Source: Adiantum capillus-veneris (Eukaryota; Streptophyta; Polypodiopsida; Polypodiales; Pteridaceae). Taken from it: a stretch of DNA of 64,000 nucleotides. The first letter of the stretch is position 1, and the number at the start of each line of letters is the position of its first letter. Below are positions 31,348 to 44,106 of this stretch, piece by piece. Both the position numbers and the translations under genes were made by a program. The stretch covers positions 129,699,182 through 129,763,181 of the forward strand of contig CM043967.1 in NCBI GenBank assembly GCA_014529385.2. Direction: 5' to 3'. The notes beneath the pieces are model-generated. The model was not told where the DNA came from and ran no database searches. It saw only the letters and a list, made by a program, of their open reading frames with translations.

Positions 31348-31888
31348 ATTCAATATTCAAAGGAGAGCTTGGTCGTGTTTGTTATGCTTGCAAAGAATGA
31401 TCATCGATCTTCGTTAATAGAATTTTGAATTACCTTTTAACACATCAGTGGATCCGTAGCATAAAATAACCAAGAAGAGTCGGCAGCGAGACTGAACTTC
31501 ATTCAATAGCCCATTTGCAACAGCTTGAGCTTGAACATAAACCTTCAAAGTCACTTATGAGCATTGAGCATAGAATGACGGGGTGTGAAGACCCTCTTGG
31601 CTGAAGGCCTAAGACCAAATAAGGTGGCCACTATTTCATAATAGTGTGAAATTAAAAGCAAAAATGGTGAAAGACGTCTGCAGACAGCGTTGTTGACAAT
31701 TTCGTTCTGTGTAGCCTGTAGAGGCCGAAGTGGAAAGTGGTTTAGTGTCAAAAGCTCTTTCTTATGCCATAGAAATTCTGTTGAGCGCAATCCGGGTCGT
31801 TTTGCTGCTAGTCATCGTGATGGTGCCCCCTTCTGAAGAGGTCGTACCCGCGTAGCTTTGTCGAGAGCCGAGGTCAGGATTGGGTAGG

Positions 31889-31900
31889 GCTCTGATACCA
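31889..31900 (-). promoter_or_regulatory. CopE primer-binding site
   Basis: The minus strand reads TGGTATCAGAGC, an exact plant initiator-Met tRNA site, two bases inside the 5' LTR. Confidence 0.92.
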
Positions 31901-31902
31901 AT

Positions 31903-31948
31903 TGTTGGGGCCTTGGGCTATGGAAGCATGTTGTGGTGCAGCAGTCGA

Positions 31949-32046
<98 letters not shown>

Positions 32047-32242
32047 GATACACAGCATGAAAGAACACGCTACTTCTTGCTTTATTACATTAATATATCT
32101 TTACATATATCTTTTTTGAAGTGATATTAACCATTCCTTTTACTTATGCAATCTCCACTAAGGACTCATGTTACCTGCATGCTATAGGGGTAATTCCCAT
32201 GAGCTAGACACCGGACAAACAAGTGGGCTTGCATACCCAGCA
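31903..32242 (-). repeat. CopE 5' LTR
   Basis: 340 bp with the same ends as the 3' copy. The length difference is due to the GA/CT microsatellite, about 92 bases here (31952-32043) against about 41. Confidence 0.93.
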
Positions 32243-34694
32243 TGGTTGTGGTCCCAAGGTGAGTTCTTCCCATAGTTTCCCATCGATTTTTAGTCACAAT
32301 GCTAAGCCCAGCGCCACCATCAAGGATTCCCGTCACAGTTAATCCCTTGGTAGTGATTGGCATGGTTGCATTGGATTCATCGCCCTCAAAGTATTGTCCC
32401 AACTTGTTAATAGGTATTTCTACAACAGAGTTCTCATCTAGGTTGGGTTGTGGATCTAAGTGTTCCTCCTCTATTGGAATCTCCCTAGATCCATCCATCT
32501 ATGCAAATTGTGGTAGCCCGACTTTCATTTCTCCATTGAGGAAAGCTTGAAGAGCTAAGAATAGCTCAGGGTCTCCATGTACTTTGGACATGATGGTGGT
32601 TCTAACTTCTGAAGCAATGAAATTCATCAATTTGGCAATATTTAACGGAACATTTTGGGCTTCAGTCCCTTGACATGGGGAAGATGGGAGCTCCATTTCT
32701 TCGATAGGGTCAGGTAGTCCCTTTGTAAACATTCTTTTCAACAAGAAGTGAGTACGCCCACTATCCCATGACTTTGCGTCACTTTCTTCTTGGATGACAC
32801 TAGGTGGCTAGGGATCTATGGACTTTGTGAGGTTGTTGTTGCGTAGGGAACACTGTGTCTGTAATCTGGATCTGCCTAAGTGCTAGCTCTAGATCCTTGT
32901 GGGTCTCTTCTACCAAACCCCTTAATTGCTTGACTCACTCCATCTCCTCTGTAGGGTTTGGGTAAGTTCCTATCTTCTTCTTGGGTCCTGGCCATTGTGG
33001 CTCATGATGATCTTCCTTGTTGGTTTCTTTCCTGGTGGCCGTTTTGGTCTCCATGGTTTCGCCTAAATCAAAAACCTCTTCAACGTCGTTCATATATACG
33101 GGCTCATCACCAGTCCCTATGTTGGTCTTTGAACTGGGGTCTGACTTCGGTGCTTTTTGTGATCTCTTCCTTCGTGTTTTCTTCTTTTTTTGAGATTGGC
33201 CAATTGTTGCCATGTCTCTTTTGGAGCATTGATCGTGTGAGTACATTTACTGGTACTTTGTGATGGCTTTTCAATTATCAAGTTTAATGGGGTGATCTTC
33301 TGCGCATTTGGATTATTTGGACATTGCGCAATCAAATGATCTATGCCACATCACTTACACATGAGTATAGGCATTGTAGACATGCTCGCTTGATTGGTTT
33401 GCATTAGTGTAGCATTCTTTTGTAGCCTAATAGGACAATTGGCTACACGATGTGGACCTCCACACTCATAGCATGGAAGAGGTGGTCCCGAGTCTTGGCA
33501 ATGTAACTGATATTTTGGCCTCTTGCAGCAAGAGTAGCTACTTGATAGACAAACCTTGTCCCCAATAGTCCTCCATGTAGTATTGTGGAATTTCTTCAAG
33601 CATATCAATCCCATAGGCAATATTAGGGTCTATATCTTCCTCACAGCCTTCCAAACAAGCAGTAGATGACTCACAACCCACTTGATTCACAGAAGTGATT
33701 CTCGGATGTGGTGGTTGTGGTCCTAGCATTGGAGGTGGTAAGGGTGTTGTTTGAACAACATTTTGGGCACTAGGGACCACGTGTTGTGACATTTGTTCAA
33801 GAGGTGGGGCCGACATCAATGCAGGCACTCGAGGTGTGTTCGTCCATGCTAAGGTTGGTCTATTGGCCATCGCACGCTTAAATACTATGAAATCCTTAGC
33901 TTGATGACCATACCTCAGACAGACATTGCAATTCCCATTGAATTTTACTCTAAAAGTAGGACATTCACTGATACTATGCGAACCATAGCATACTGAGCAC
34001 CATTGTTGCTCCCTTCTTGGATATTTTGTGGAGCACAATTGTCTCTAAGACTCTATTGAATGGCCTTGGTGAGATCTGTTAAAGTCATTTCAGATCTCTT
34101 TGGCTCCTTAGCAATAGGCTTTAGGGTCATTGGCTAATGCCCCAATGCTTGCGAGCTAGTAGATTTAGGCTCAACAGACACTCTTTCTCCTTGAATCATT
34201 AAATTATCCTCCAATTAGATTGCATTGGTGGTGACTGCTTCCCAAGTGGTGATACCTCTAATGACTAGGCCATTGTAGATATCCTCATGTCGTGATCCCC
34301 TAATGAATCTAACGAGCAATTGGTTATTATTGAAGCACTCATTTGGATTACAATGAGAATTCAAATGCTTCAAGACACTAATAAAGTCTCTCATAGACTC
34401 TCCTTCCTCTCGTTGGGCTTTTTGCAGCTGAGATGCTACACCCCAAAGCACTCCCTCTTGTATGTATTCTTTTAAGAAAAGTCTCCTAAGAGTAGGGTAA
34501 ATCGTTTTTTCTTTCACCCTAAGGGTTCTATACCAATCCCAAGCCTTCCCACTTAAGGTTAGGCTTAAAGCATTACTCTTATGCAGTTCATTGTGTTCTC
34601 CTAGAGAATTGCATATTTGTTCAAACACTTTGATATGCTTTCTCACATCCCCGTCTCCACTAAGTTTTTGTGTGAGCTTGGCTATTTGTACTTC
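32243..34694 (-). pseudogene. GypB gag 3' half and start of protease-like 1
   Basis: The minus strand shows the Gag core (LSGKAWDWYRTL near 34550), zinc-knuckle motifs CSVCYGSHSISEC, CNVCLRYGHQAKDF and CYECGGPHRVANC, then a Lys-rich segment (KKKTRRKRS, about 33185-33160). The linker follows, then LDGGAG near 32320 as the protease triplet. At the place where GypA carries the DNA transposon, GypB is continuous. Several frameshifts and stops split it into ORFs of 60-190 codons. It is bounded by GypD on the right and CopE on the left. Confidence 0.88.
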
Positions 34695-35606
34695 TCTTTG
34701 GTGGACAAAGCAACAAGCGGCCGTTTCCAGAAGGATCATATTTTTCTGAGAAACCATTGTAAAATTCTTTTGTAAGGAAGCATCTCTAAGCCGGGAATTT
34801 GTCAAAGGATGTATGATTATTCTTATGAGAGCAATTGTATATTAGAGAGCCAGTTAGAAGTTTAGGAGCTTATGGCCGGACAAGCCATTTGTAAAGACCT
34901 AATCTATAAAGGTCATTTTTTGTAAGTTTGAAGATAATCTTTTTAATGGAGAACTGAGAAGACAGCGTACGTTTGAGAGCTCCTTCTTGCTCAAACTTGT
35001 AATCTTCGCCATTGTGGCTACGGTAATCCAAATTCAGATTTGTTCATTGCATTGTGTTCCTCTCATCTTGCTCTTCCATTCAAGTGTAATCATTCAAGAT
35101 TTGGTGTAGGTTTTCAACTACAAGTTTGAGGCCTTAAATCGCTGTTTTGAGTGTCTATATGCGTGTTTTATGTTGTTTTGACCCTAGGAGGGGCTTAAGG
35201 GACCCTAAAACGACTCATTAGGATCACTTGTTCGCTGTTTTTGCTAACTTTGGGACGAACGATCGTGATCGTTGTACCTCTCCAGAATGCTGTGACACTG
35301 ATAGGATATGTTCCTGATAATCCCCTGTAGCTTCCCTTCAAGTTTCGTGCAATTCCAATATGATTTGCATGGTAAACAGGCGTGATGATTGAAGAACGGT
35401 GTAGGAGGACATAGGCAGATTACTTGGCAGTAATGCGTTTGATTTACTTGTAGAGTTAGTAGTTGCATCTCTTCGAGTTCACTTCGACATTAGGATTGAC
35501 ACCCTAGTGAGTTTCCATTCCTCATCCGAGTCGCTTCCCCTGTATTGATAAATATGTTGATGCTTGAGAGTTGTGCTATGATGTCCGTCGCGGTGACCCG
35601 CAAACA
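34695..35606 (+). repeat. GypD 5' LTR
   Basis: It matches 44107-45000. It begins TCTTTGG (TGTTTGG in the 3' copy) and ends CGCAAACA. It includes one copy of a near-palindromic motif (35259-35280) that recurs in the leader. A short stretch (agacagcgtacgtttgag, about 34952) is missing from the 3' copy. Confidence 0.92.
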
Positions 35607-35607
35607 T

Positions 35608-35625
35608 TGGCGCCATTGCCGGGGA
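35608..35625 (+). promoter_or_regulatory. GypD primer-binding site
   Basis: TGGCGCCATTGCCGGGGA starts two bases after the LTR. It has one mismatch to the plant tRNA-Asp 3' end complement. Confidence 0.88.
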
Positions 35626-37187
35626 ATGCACCTTAGGTGATGAGTGACCGAGTGCACAGTTAGACTCCTTAAAAAAGATCAATCCACAAATCCATTTTAC
35701 ACCTCAGTTAGGCTGCTAGACAAGGGTTTAGAGCTTAGTGGAGTCTAGAGCCAGTGGACCGGCTAGATCCTCTCTTAGGAGATTTAGGGAGTTGTGAGTG
35801 AGTGTGTTAAAGCATTTTTGCTCTTCAATTTCTCTAATTCGATTGAGTACTGAAATCTCACCCGAAATCAGTCGTGTTTGTTTTGTTTGATTCATTTTCT
35901 TATGTTTTTTCATTTCTCTACTTAGGAGTAGGATAAGTAAATCACATTCCAGTCAGATTTGGGGCAAAAGTCAGAGCTGAGAAACCAAAAAACCATAACT
36001 TTGGCCAAAAAAGCCATAAGACTCTGAGATTCTGAAAATCTGACCAAATAGGATTGATATTGATTCAAATCACAAAGTGGTAGCACAAAACACTAGGAAA
36101 CACTTGTCAGAGGGAGCAGACAAAATTTCATCAGATTTGGCCCAGGTACTACGATCGCGATCGGTGTACCTCAGTGTCATATTTGTACAAGATTTGACAT
36201 GTGCCTTCCTGATAAGATTCTAAACAACTTTGTCTAAAGCAACCACACCCAAAAACATTAAAAATCAAGGAAATCAGGCCACTTGCGTAAAACTAGCCTG
36301 ACAGACCCAGAAAGTGCAATATCTTGGCTTTTGGTGTTCCAAATGCAAAAAGACTTTGGGGATAGCCTTTTAACATCAGTGTCTACAAGCATGCCAAATT
36401 TGGTCTGATTTGGGCTCAGAAGTACGATCGTGATTGGTGTACCTAAGTGCTAGATTTTGACCAGATTTCATTTGTGGTATCCTCAGGTGTATACAAACAT
36501 AAAAGTCTAAAGGACCTAGAGCCAGAAACCTCAAAATACCTGTCAAACCATCTGAATACAGATCCAAGTCAAAAATTGCTAAACTGGCTTTGAAATTGAC
36601 TTTCAGTAGACCAAAACACATCAAAACTGGGAAGGAACCATACAGAGGGATAGCCTATACACAGGACAACCCCAGGTATCTCTCAAATCCCAAATCAAAC
36701 ATCAAAATCCAGTCAAACTGATAAATTTGGGAAAACAGGCACTTCCAACCAAGAAATGGTAAAAACTTGACTTTTTTGAGTCCAAATACAAAAGTGTCTA
36801 GCAGGTAGTCTTAAAATAGCCTAGTGAACACGCTGGTGAAGTTTCATCTGATTTGGGCTCAGAAGTACGATCGCGATCGGTGTACCTCTGGCCCAGATCT
36901 AGCTCATTTTTTGACATATTCATAGACCTAGACTATTTAAGATACCAGGAGTTGTCAAAATTCAAATTGGACATACTGTCAATAATCTGCAAGCAAAATT
37001 GTGTTGAGATCATTTTGAAGTGTTGAATCTACTGACAGTTGGAATGATACAGTGATCTCATAGCCATCCAGTGTATTCATTTGCAGAGACTGATCAAGTA
37101 ACATCCCATGCAGTCTCGCACGAAGTGGAAGATCTTTCCATCTCCAGGTAAGAGGTTTGGATTCAGTCAGTAAATCCCACTCTCTTC
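35626..37187 (+). other. GypD leader with repeated ACGATCG motif
   Basis: About 1.56 kb without a gene. It contains three copies of a 22-bp motif of the form ACGATCGYGATYGGTGTACCT (36151-36172, 36424-36445, 36867-36888), each preceded by a gatttggsyc-rich context. A fourth lies in the 5' LTR (35259) and a decayed one in the 3' LTR (44653). A strong splice-donor-like CCAGGTAAGAG lies at about 37144-37154, so a leader intron is possible. Confidence 0.7.
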
Positions 37188-40100
37188 ATGTTTTTGAGAT
37201 TGGGAAAACAAATCAACACCAGACACCTAAATTCAGCAGATCAAATGAGTGTTGCATCAACGGAGGAAAGTGTAAACCAAGGGATAGTACGATCGTTAGA
37301 GCCGATCCTTGAAGAAGGCATCTCCGATACTTCTTCAGAGAGATCTTCCGAGTATTTCGCAGAACACTTGGGACAATTAAAACTAAACGGAAGAGAAAAC
37401 ATGGCAGCAGGACCATCAGACCCCTCGGCCACATTAAAGCTATTATTCATCAAGTATCAATATGACAGCAAGCAAGGTGCCAAGATATACAAAGATGGTA
37501 TGGACCGCTACTGTGTGAAAATAGAAGATAGACCAAGTGAGTTCAGGGACTTAGTGCCTGTGAGCTATAGCGGTGATAGGTACCTAGATGACGAGGGTAT
37601 CATGTACTTGGTAGTCCTGAATCCTAACATTGTAGACAAGTGGGGATTGATGGGCACAAAAGCCAAAATAGACGAGGAACATGAGGAAAAGGCACCAACA
37701 ATGAGCTTACCTAATGCGAGATTAAGGCGAGAAAACGAAACGTTGAGAATCAACACGGATAATGTCTACTTGGGGTTATACAAGTATAATAATGGAGAGC
37801 AAGATCTCTATTATAGATGCGAGGAACCCTACGTCGGGGAGATGACTGAGCGGAAAAGACTTTATGTCTTCACCTACACAGAGGGAGCGGAAACGAAAAT
37901 TGCAGTATACGACAAGTATGGAAGACGATATGCAGCAATCGATAAAAAAGAATTGGAAGGATATACGTACTTTGGGGGACCACTTCATCAGTATTATGTC
38001 ACTCCAAGCCCACTAAGACCAGCACCTACAACTGTCAGGCCAGAACCGTTGACCATAGGTGGAGGGAGAACTCATGTAGCTGATTCTTTAAGTCGACCCC
38101 ATTATTCGATGCCAAGCCCCATGGGAACGTTACATTTCAGAGAATCAATGGCTACGAATCGAGGTAGTGCAGTTCCTATCTCTACACATACGGCTGTAGG
38201 TCCGACATTTGTAGCCACCCCATCACATTTGCCGCCTAGTAGTATATTTGGGGCGGGGGAGCCAACGAGAGCAACCTACGACCTCCATGATGCACGAAAA
38301 CAATTAAGTCGAGACTTGGGAGCAATGAGATTGACCGCAAACCATAGACGGATCAGGTCATCCCAAGTAGCGAAGTGCATGCCAACGAAGTATAGCGGAT
38401 CGGGGGATCCATATGCCCATGTATCGCTCTTAGTCTTAAGAGCAGAAAAGATCACTGATTTTCATACTCAATACGAGGGATTCGGGCTGACCTTGTAAGG
38501 GACGGCCTTAACATGGTTGCAACCTTTAAACCCTGAAACTTGTCCGAATATTGAACATGTGTTGCGCGAGTTCGCGGAAGAATTCTCAAAACGGGGTATA
38601 AAGCATAATACTGTATCGCAGATATACGCTTTTAAACAAAGGGAGAATGAAAAAGTGAAGGAAGCAACCTTGAGATTCAAGCAATACATTGAGAGGTGCC
38701 CGAGGAGAGAATTACCGCAGGACGAGAGATTGTCTGTGCTCTTCGTTGAAGGACTTAGGAATGAAACCTTGAAAAAGGACCTTCACTTGAAAGCCTGTAG
38801 CACGTTTCAACAGGTTACAAGGGAAGCGTTATATCTTGTCGATAACTGCAAAGCATATGGGAAAGTGTGAGAGGATACTGATTCAGCAACCAGTGGCTCT
38901 TCATCGATTAAAAGCGAACCCTCTACCAAGAAAGATGCCCAGGTGTCCTTGATGCCGACAGCTGATCAATTGATAGAGGAGGTAACGAAGAGAATGCAGC
39001 AACATATCAGATCAAATCCGGTGATGAGACAGTCTCAGACAAGGAAGTGTAACATATGTGGGGGGGATCATCCGACGCCGTGGTGCCCACAACAGCCGAA
39101 AGCACGAGTTACGAATGGACGAGTACTGAAACGGTGCGCCATAGAAAAAAAATGGACGAATCATAGCACGGAAGAGTGTTTTTATAACAAAAACTATGTG
39201 AAGGAAAGACCGTATGGACCTCCAGCAGGACCATCCCAACCACCTCCTCCAAGATATCAAGTTGAACCAAATATGAATTTGGTAGCAGGAGGAGCAAACA
39301 GACCTCAACCTGTGTTGGGTCAACAACCTCCATTACCACACGAAAATAGGGCCATGATTAGGTATGCTCAACCTTGTGAAGCATCACCAGGAACAAATAG
39401 TACACTTCAAGTTTCTTATTATGAGGAACCGAATGAGCCTTACGCAACAGAACCTGAATCACAAATGTACGCAGACCAAGCCTATCAACCGTGGGGAAAT
39501 AGCAAGGGTATGGCACCACCAACGTATGTAGCACAACCTTCAAGAGATCAATATTTGATAGACGAAAGACCATTAATGTTCATTGCGAACCAGAATTACA
39601 AACCAAGAGGATATCCTAATAGAGCAAGACAACCTATGGACCACCTCCTCAAAATCAAACACCAATTGGACAGTGCTATAGCTGTGGAAGTACGGATCAT
39701 TGGGAGCGTAATTGTCCTTTCAAAGGCGAAAGAGTGAAAATTTTTGGGTTTTGTGATGGATGTGGTGTGAATCACATATTGCCAGATTGCCCAAAGAATC
39801 CGGACAACAAGGGAAAAGCGACTATGAATATTGTGGGGGTGATACCAAGTGCAGGCAGCGGATCGGAAACCGATCCTATGATCCAAATCAATGCGCTAAC
39901 CAGAGCCCAAGCCAAGGACTTAGGGAAAAATGAGCCTTTGGAGGAAAAGGTCGAGTTGCCGATACCCACAGAAAATGAGAGTTTATCCGTGAGAACCTAG
40001 CAAAAATCCTGGAAGGCGAAACGAGACAGGATGAAAACAAGAAGGTTGAACAGCCAAATTGCCATGCAAAACGAATTGCATGAAACGAAGGAGCAACTCA

Positions 40101-41553
40101 AACAAGAGAGAGAGAGAGTAAAACTGCTAAGGTTAACAACAAGCCAAGGAAAGCGTCCTCAGGGGGATCAATCTTGGTTGACAAAGTGCTAGAGCCATTA
40201 GATGCTCTATTACAAGCGTACGAAGCAAGGCTAAAAACAAACCAAACTTTAGAGCAAAGATGGTTAACTTATCCTCAACCAGAAGTGGAAACGAAGCGTT
40301 TGAAAATATGTAAACACCTCATTGAAACAGCCCAGGCGTTGATGGAACCTAAGATGGCTAGAACCCCTGAACAAGAAGTGTTGATTCACAAAGAGCGAGA
40401 AAAACTAAAAATTGATGAACCAAAACAAGTAAACGTACCCAGCCCTAAAATGATATTGTCACTGGATCATCGGGTGGTGCCGAACACGACTGATGACTCT
40501 AAGTCAATGACGATAATGCCAATTCCAGAAGTTGAAGAACAATGGCCACAACACTTATGGGAAACCATTAGAAACAGAAAGAACGAAAGCGCGACGTTAC
40601 AGTCAATTCCTAAGATTAACCTGGATAACGGATTTTATCCAGCCGATATACAATCATTGTATGGGGATGTGGGAACGGAGGTTTCGGTGGAAAGCAAAGC
40701 CCAATCCTTGAAAACCCTGCCTTCATTTATAAGTGAACATGAGGCACAATCGGAGATAAGGTTAGTTCCATCCCATATGAGAACTATTCCACATATGGTT
40801 GACTCAAAAAGTCTTCAAGAGATGATGTCGACACCTATAACATGCACAATCACGCTGTCCGAACTCTTGAGAGTCAGCAGACCACACTTATGGGAAGACA
40901 TGGGGAAACATTTGGAGCACAAAGGAGTAAAGATTCCTCTTCCGACAAACCCTACGGGAGAAGAAAACAAACGGAAAGGTCAACCCAAAGCCCAACCAGT
41001 GCACATAAACAAGGTCGGAGATTACTGTGAAGGCGAGGAGGGATATAAAAACGATATAAAAACGATAGCTATCCTGGACAGTGGAGCGGGAGTGGCGATT
41101 GCTACAAAGCAAATCTAGGAGAAATGGGGCCGTCCACCTCTCAGGAAAAAGAGAATGAAACTGCAACTCGCAGATGGGTATGTAGAGAGACCATTGGGAA
41201 TCCTAGACCAAATAGTTGTAACTTCCCGTGGAATTAACTATGAGCACATCTTTGCTGTGGTGGATTTCGGGAAAACGAACAACTCTGACATTATTTTGGG
41301 ACGACCTTTTATGCGTCAACTTAAAATGATACAAGATTGGGGGTACGACCAAATCTACCTAAGGCATGAAGAGCTAATAACGAAAATCAACATGAAGGAT
41401 CACAGCTATAGAGACGTTGCAAAAACACCAGTGCAAGAATTTAATTCAACCACTGTAAATGAAAAAGAGATACCTGCATGGATGCAAATGAAAGCGTATG
41501 TCTGGATGTGTGGAGCATCTGATTGTGGAGACATAATCAAAGAGGAATGCTGA
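37188..41553 (+). pseudogene. GypD Gag and protease
   Basis: The first ATG is at 37188 (37247, MSVASTEESVNQG, is also possible). An N-terminal region of about 300 residues has no family I know (motif YVFTYTEGAETKIAVYDKYG). A Gag core follows at about 38370-38870, then knuckles CNICGGDHPTPWC and, after a frameshift near 39630, CYSCGSTDHWERNC and CDGCGVNHILPDC. A retropepsin starts LDSGAG (about 41078) and has ILGRPFM and QDWG near 41300-41345. Breaks: TAA 38496, TGA 38868, frameshift near 39630, TAG 39998, a frameshift before 40174, and TAG 41116 (probably a Trp codon once). GypH has sense codons at the first two stops. Confidence 0.85.
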
Positions 41554-41578
41554 TGGTGACTTGGTAAAGACAACTATC

Positions 41579-44068
41579 ATGCCACGAGAGATATGGAACC
41601 TCCACCGAAGGTCGGAGGTAATAGAGGCATTGCGAGCTATACACTTGGAGCAAATTTTCAGATTATAGCCATGGGGAACAGGTTACATGAGGGCCCACGA
41701 GCTCATGAGCTCGATACAATATGATGGGCAGGCAATGCTCACGGACAAGGATGGATCGAAGGTGAAAGTAAAGATCACGAAAGAAATCATCAACAAAGCT
41801 TTGCATTTCCTCCCAGGGCAACACTATTTGCTGGCGAAGACAAAGTCACTGGACAATGAGAAGGCATTCGTCAAAGCAAAGGGAAACAAATACAAATACA
41901 GTGACATGATATACGGAGAGCTGGAATTGCCGATGAGATTGATCTCCTAGCATTTCAGAGTACAAAAGCCTCCTCTCTACACCGAGCCAATCCTGCACAT
42001 TGCCGTAGACATGGCTCTAGCAACGGCCGAAAATAGAACCATTCACTGCGACTACGGTTCTTACATTTTGGAAAACCTGATTGAAGCAAATTTGAAAAGC
42101 TCTGCAAAAAACAAAAGCTACATGCACGTAGGGCTGATGCTAACCAAAATAGCATACCAGGCTTTGGGAATGATCGAAGATTCGCCAGCTGCCAGCTCTC
42201 AAACGGCCTTGATCCAGAAAGCCAAGCTAGTTGCTCACTCTGTAAGGACGACCCCCGGCGCGACATCATCGCGCTCGGCAAAGGCCACCAACAAAAGCTC
42301 GAGTGATGAAGAAAAAACGGAGACAGATGATGAAGGAAAATCTCAAGAGTCGAAAGACAAGGGGCCATCAGAGTTTGAAGAAAGCAAGGAGGAAGACTCC
42401 ACAAAGCCGCTCGAGAGAAAAAGAGGGGAGAGAAGTGCAGTACCGCAGTCGGACCTGCAAAAATCATATGCAGAAGCTCAAAAAAGAGTCGAGGAAAGAA
42501 GAACCAAGTTAAGGGCTGATAGACAGGCTAGAGCGGCTGCAACACAACAGACACAAAAAAGAAGATTCAAAAGGGAAAGGCAAGAAAGAATAGATAATGC
42601 AACTCGTATACGCGTGGAGAAGCAAAGGTTAGAAGCAGAGCAAAAGGCTGCGGAAGTGGACATCTCTTCGCAGTCCACTGAAGGAACGAAGGAGAAAGAC
42701 CCAACTGATGAAACAAACCAGGCAAAGCATCTAAAGAAGATCCAAAGAGAAAGGAATTTGGAAGCGCGAAGGGCGGCGGATCTCACTCGCCAAAGAATCA
42801 TCAGGATTCTAAAGAAAAGAAAAGCGGAAGCATCTGCTTCGCAACAAGGGGAAGAGACTTCAAAAAAGAGGCATGTACGACAAGAATCAAGCCCACCTCC
42901 TCCCTCGCCCAAATCACCTCCTCCCTCGCTCAAATCGCCTCCTCCCTCGCCAAAATCTCCTCCTCCTCTCCCTTCTCCATCGAACAAAAAACAGCCAACT
43001 CCTCCCCCTTCTCCCTCGCAAAAGGAGTTTATACCTCCTACAGAAGCAATTCAATACCACGAAGCCTTCCAGGCAGTGACTGGTTTTGATTACAAACAAA
43101 CTCTAAGGGAATTAGAACGGCAATTCCAGTGTCAGCACGTGGTGCTAAGTGAAAAGGAAAGGCAGGTACAAGAGGCCCAACAAAAGCAAGCATCTGGTCA
43201 AAAGGAGTTAGAAAGCCTGAGGGCGCAACTAGAACGCATAACGGAGGAGAGAGACCTTGAGCCACAACAGGCTCAGTCTCTCATCAAAGACTTGGTGGAC
43301 GTCAGGACAGACTTGACAGCCAAAGAAAAGGAGTGCCAAGAAGTGACGACAAGAGTATAGAAAGCAACGGAGCAGCTTGCCTACGAGAGCACAAGATTTC
43401 AGAGGCTTAGCAGTTCATACAATATTGTCAATGGCACTCTAACAACTTTGATGGCGAATCAGGAGCCTGTTGGGGCATTGGTCTCCACATCTGACGATGC
43501 CACAGTAGTGAACACTATAGCGGCACTAAAAGCAGAGCTAGAGCAAGAAAAGCTTCAAAGACAGCTGCTCGTATCAGGAATGGTGGCCCAGACGGCGGCA
43601 AATGAGTTGAAGCTAAAAGAAATGGAGCATCAACTAGCTCAAGCAAGCGCCGAACTACAGATTCAGAAGCAGATCGGTGACACGCTGCTAAAGGAAACAG
43701 AAGATCACACTGAAGGCGACGATCATCCATGGAATCTGTTCTTGAAAGAACACAGAGGCATCTGCTGGAATCTACAGGATTCACCGCCATGACACATATT
43801 GATGGCCATGTACTCCAGGCTAATGTAGCTGCCCTCACACTACTTGCAGACATTTGAAGAGGCCTTCGTCACAGGATTCTTTGAAATTCACTCAAGGATT
43901 TTTCATCCTATGGCGAAGGACCTCAAGGCAAGGTACGTAGCATACCAACACACGTTATCTGAAAATCCATTCAGACAGCATCAAGAAGCCCTGGAAGCCG
44001 TCCTGCGAACAAGAAGTTTTTCAATGACACTTGCTTCATTAGAGCCACATCAACGGCCAAAGCACTGA
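41579..44068 (+). pseudogene. GypD second ORF, coiled-coil and proline-rich, unknown
   Basis: The probable start is ATG 41579 (MPREIWNLHRRSEVIEALRA), 26 bases after the protease frame ends. The first 200 residues look globular and I do not recognise them; a plant-transposon-associated domain is one possibility. An acidic/basic stretch follows, then long Arg/Lys/Glu/Gln-rich helices, a KKRKAEAS nuclear-localisation-like patch and a proline block of repeated PPPSPKS units (about 42893-43015). A second coiled coil comes last. In-frame stops are at 41666, 41948, 43358, 43790 and near 43833, most being TAG or TGA. It stands where RT and integrase would be expected. Confidence 0.65.
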
Positions 44069-44106
44069 ACATGCACGAGGGTGTGCAAGGATAAGGAAGG
44101 GGGGAG
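44069..44106 (+). other. GypD polypurine tract region
   Basis: GGATAAGGAAGGGGGGAG lies directly before TGTTTGG at 44107. It closely resembles the internal purine tract of GypA at 15704 and the one in GypH before 63626. Confidence 0.85.

Larger units (their letters stand above)
29919..32242 (-). mobile_element. CopE: gag-only Copia element (TR-GAG type)
   Basis: LTRs at 29919-30210 and 31903-32242 are flanked by a perfect 5-bp duplication, TGGTT (29914-29918, 32243-32247). A primer site for initiator-Met tRNA and a purine tract (revcomp of 30211-30220) orient it on the minus strand. The interior holds only a Copia-type gag, with no protease, integrase or RT, so mobility would need proteins from another element. 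It interrupts GypB protease-like domain 1 shortly after its catalytic triplet; removing it makes the GypB sequence collinear with GypA. Confidence 0.93.

Noticed and set aside
31874-32119. Open frames of Glu-Arg or Ser-Leu repeats across GA/CT tracts (also 47759-48083)
   Set aside because: They are translations of the microsatellite in every frame and have no conserved flanks.
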